From Chengkuizengella axinellae (lineage in GTDB: Bacteria > Bacillota > Bacilli > Paenibacillales > KCTC-33759): a stretch of 64,000 nt of DNA. The position numbers were made by a program, and so were the translations under genes. The stretch is taken from positions 47,740-111,739 of the forward strand of contig NZ_JAVAMP010000014.1 in assembly GCF_030730905.1 (NCBI RefSeq), written 5' to 3'. Of this stretch, positions 63,813 to 64,000 are shown piece by piece; within the stretch, counting starts at the first letter, position 1, and every line of letters starts with the position of its first letter. Under the pieces are notes generated by a model, which was not told the origin of the DNA, searched no databases, and saw nothing but the letters and a program-made list of their open reading frames with translations.

Positions 63813-64000
63813 ATACATGTTGGTTTTGAATAAGGTTTGATCAAAAACCTCACGCAAACCCACATTCTATGGCTAACAAAAAGAATCCATTTTGAAAAAA
63901 AGATTGATCAAAATAGATTCTAAATTTGAGATCGACAATTTATTTTTTATAAAAAAGTTTGATCATTCTATTGTCTATCTTCTTCTACAAATGCGCCAGT

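Noticed and set aside
63813..64000. Repeated TTTGATCAAAA-like motifs at the right end
   Set aside because: Short AT-rich palindromes seen also at 7345 and 41302; too short and common to call a repeat family.

Overview
The window is AT-rich DNA from a Gram-positive, endospore-forming member of the Bacillales. The evidence is a spore-coat glycosylation cluster resembling Bacillus subtilis cotS/cotSA/cotI with ytdA/ytcA/ytcC, candidate sigma-K and sigma-E promoters, strong GGAGG-type ribosome binding sites, frequent TTG and GTG starts, and Bacillus-type small regulators (BlaI, PadR, TetR, Fnr). A marine or soil Paenibacillaceae-like organism would fit, but the species is a guess. No rRNA, tRNA, CRISPR array, prophage or intact insertion sequence was seen.

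Layout. 1-7150: three paralogous BlaR1-type M56 membrane proteases (one cut by the window edge) with one BlaI repressor. Unusually, the complete paralogs end in large extracellular regions of repeated Ig/SbsA-like modules instead of a penicillin-binding domain. Two BlaI-type operators lie on a good sigma-A promoter. 7227-9415: one copy of a ~120 bp dispersed repeat, a membrane protein and a membrane-anchored PAF-acetylhydrolase-like hydrolase. 9520-18478: the spore-coat cluster: UDP-glucose dehydrogenase, an acidic protein, a Lys/Glu-rich repeat protein, CotS-like, CotSA, GalU-like, a glycosyltransferase, a HipA-like kinase-fold protein and a CotI-like kinase-fold protein. Two of the three kinase-fold proteins have lost catalytic residues. 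18512-24808: DEAD-box helicase, three tandem small membrane proteins behind a sigma-K-like promoter, a heterodimeric ABC exporter and a YdbC/PC4-like protein.

25042-33139: a small membrane protein, a NUDIX remnant, a bicupin oxalate decarboxylase, a DUF2935 protein, a thioredoxin-like protein, a NarK-type transporter with an Fnr box at about -41.5, a 35-residue glycine-zipper peptide, an acyltransferase-3 protein and a threonine-aldolase-like enzyme. 33293-44052: three ~690-residue secreted InhA-like metallopeptidase paralogs, the second and third separated by a methyltransferase/SDR pair, a GNAT, a deaminase and the C-terminal remnant of a Pnkp-type RNA ligase. 44307-46302: an ABC-2/YhgE-like permease divergent from a TetR regulator, with a large operator between them. 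46409-53108: a DsbA/FrnE-like protein, DUF1186, a sugar isomerase/AraC/oxidoreductase locus, the second copy of the dispersed repeat, a tautomerase, a sigma-70-like factor and a VOC protein. 53193-64000: a PadR/membrane-protein pair with a 22-bp-arm palindrome, an HtpX-like protease, a YwaF-like protein, a nitrilase and GNAT pair (fused in B. subtilis YhcX), an RsiV-like DUF3298 protein, a DUF1801 zinc-ribbon protein, a two-component system, a secreted protein and a copper-amine-oxidase-domain/thioredoxin fusion.

Most assignments rest on motifs and remembered family resemblance; no database search was run.
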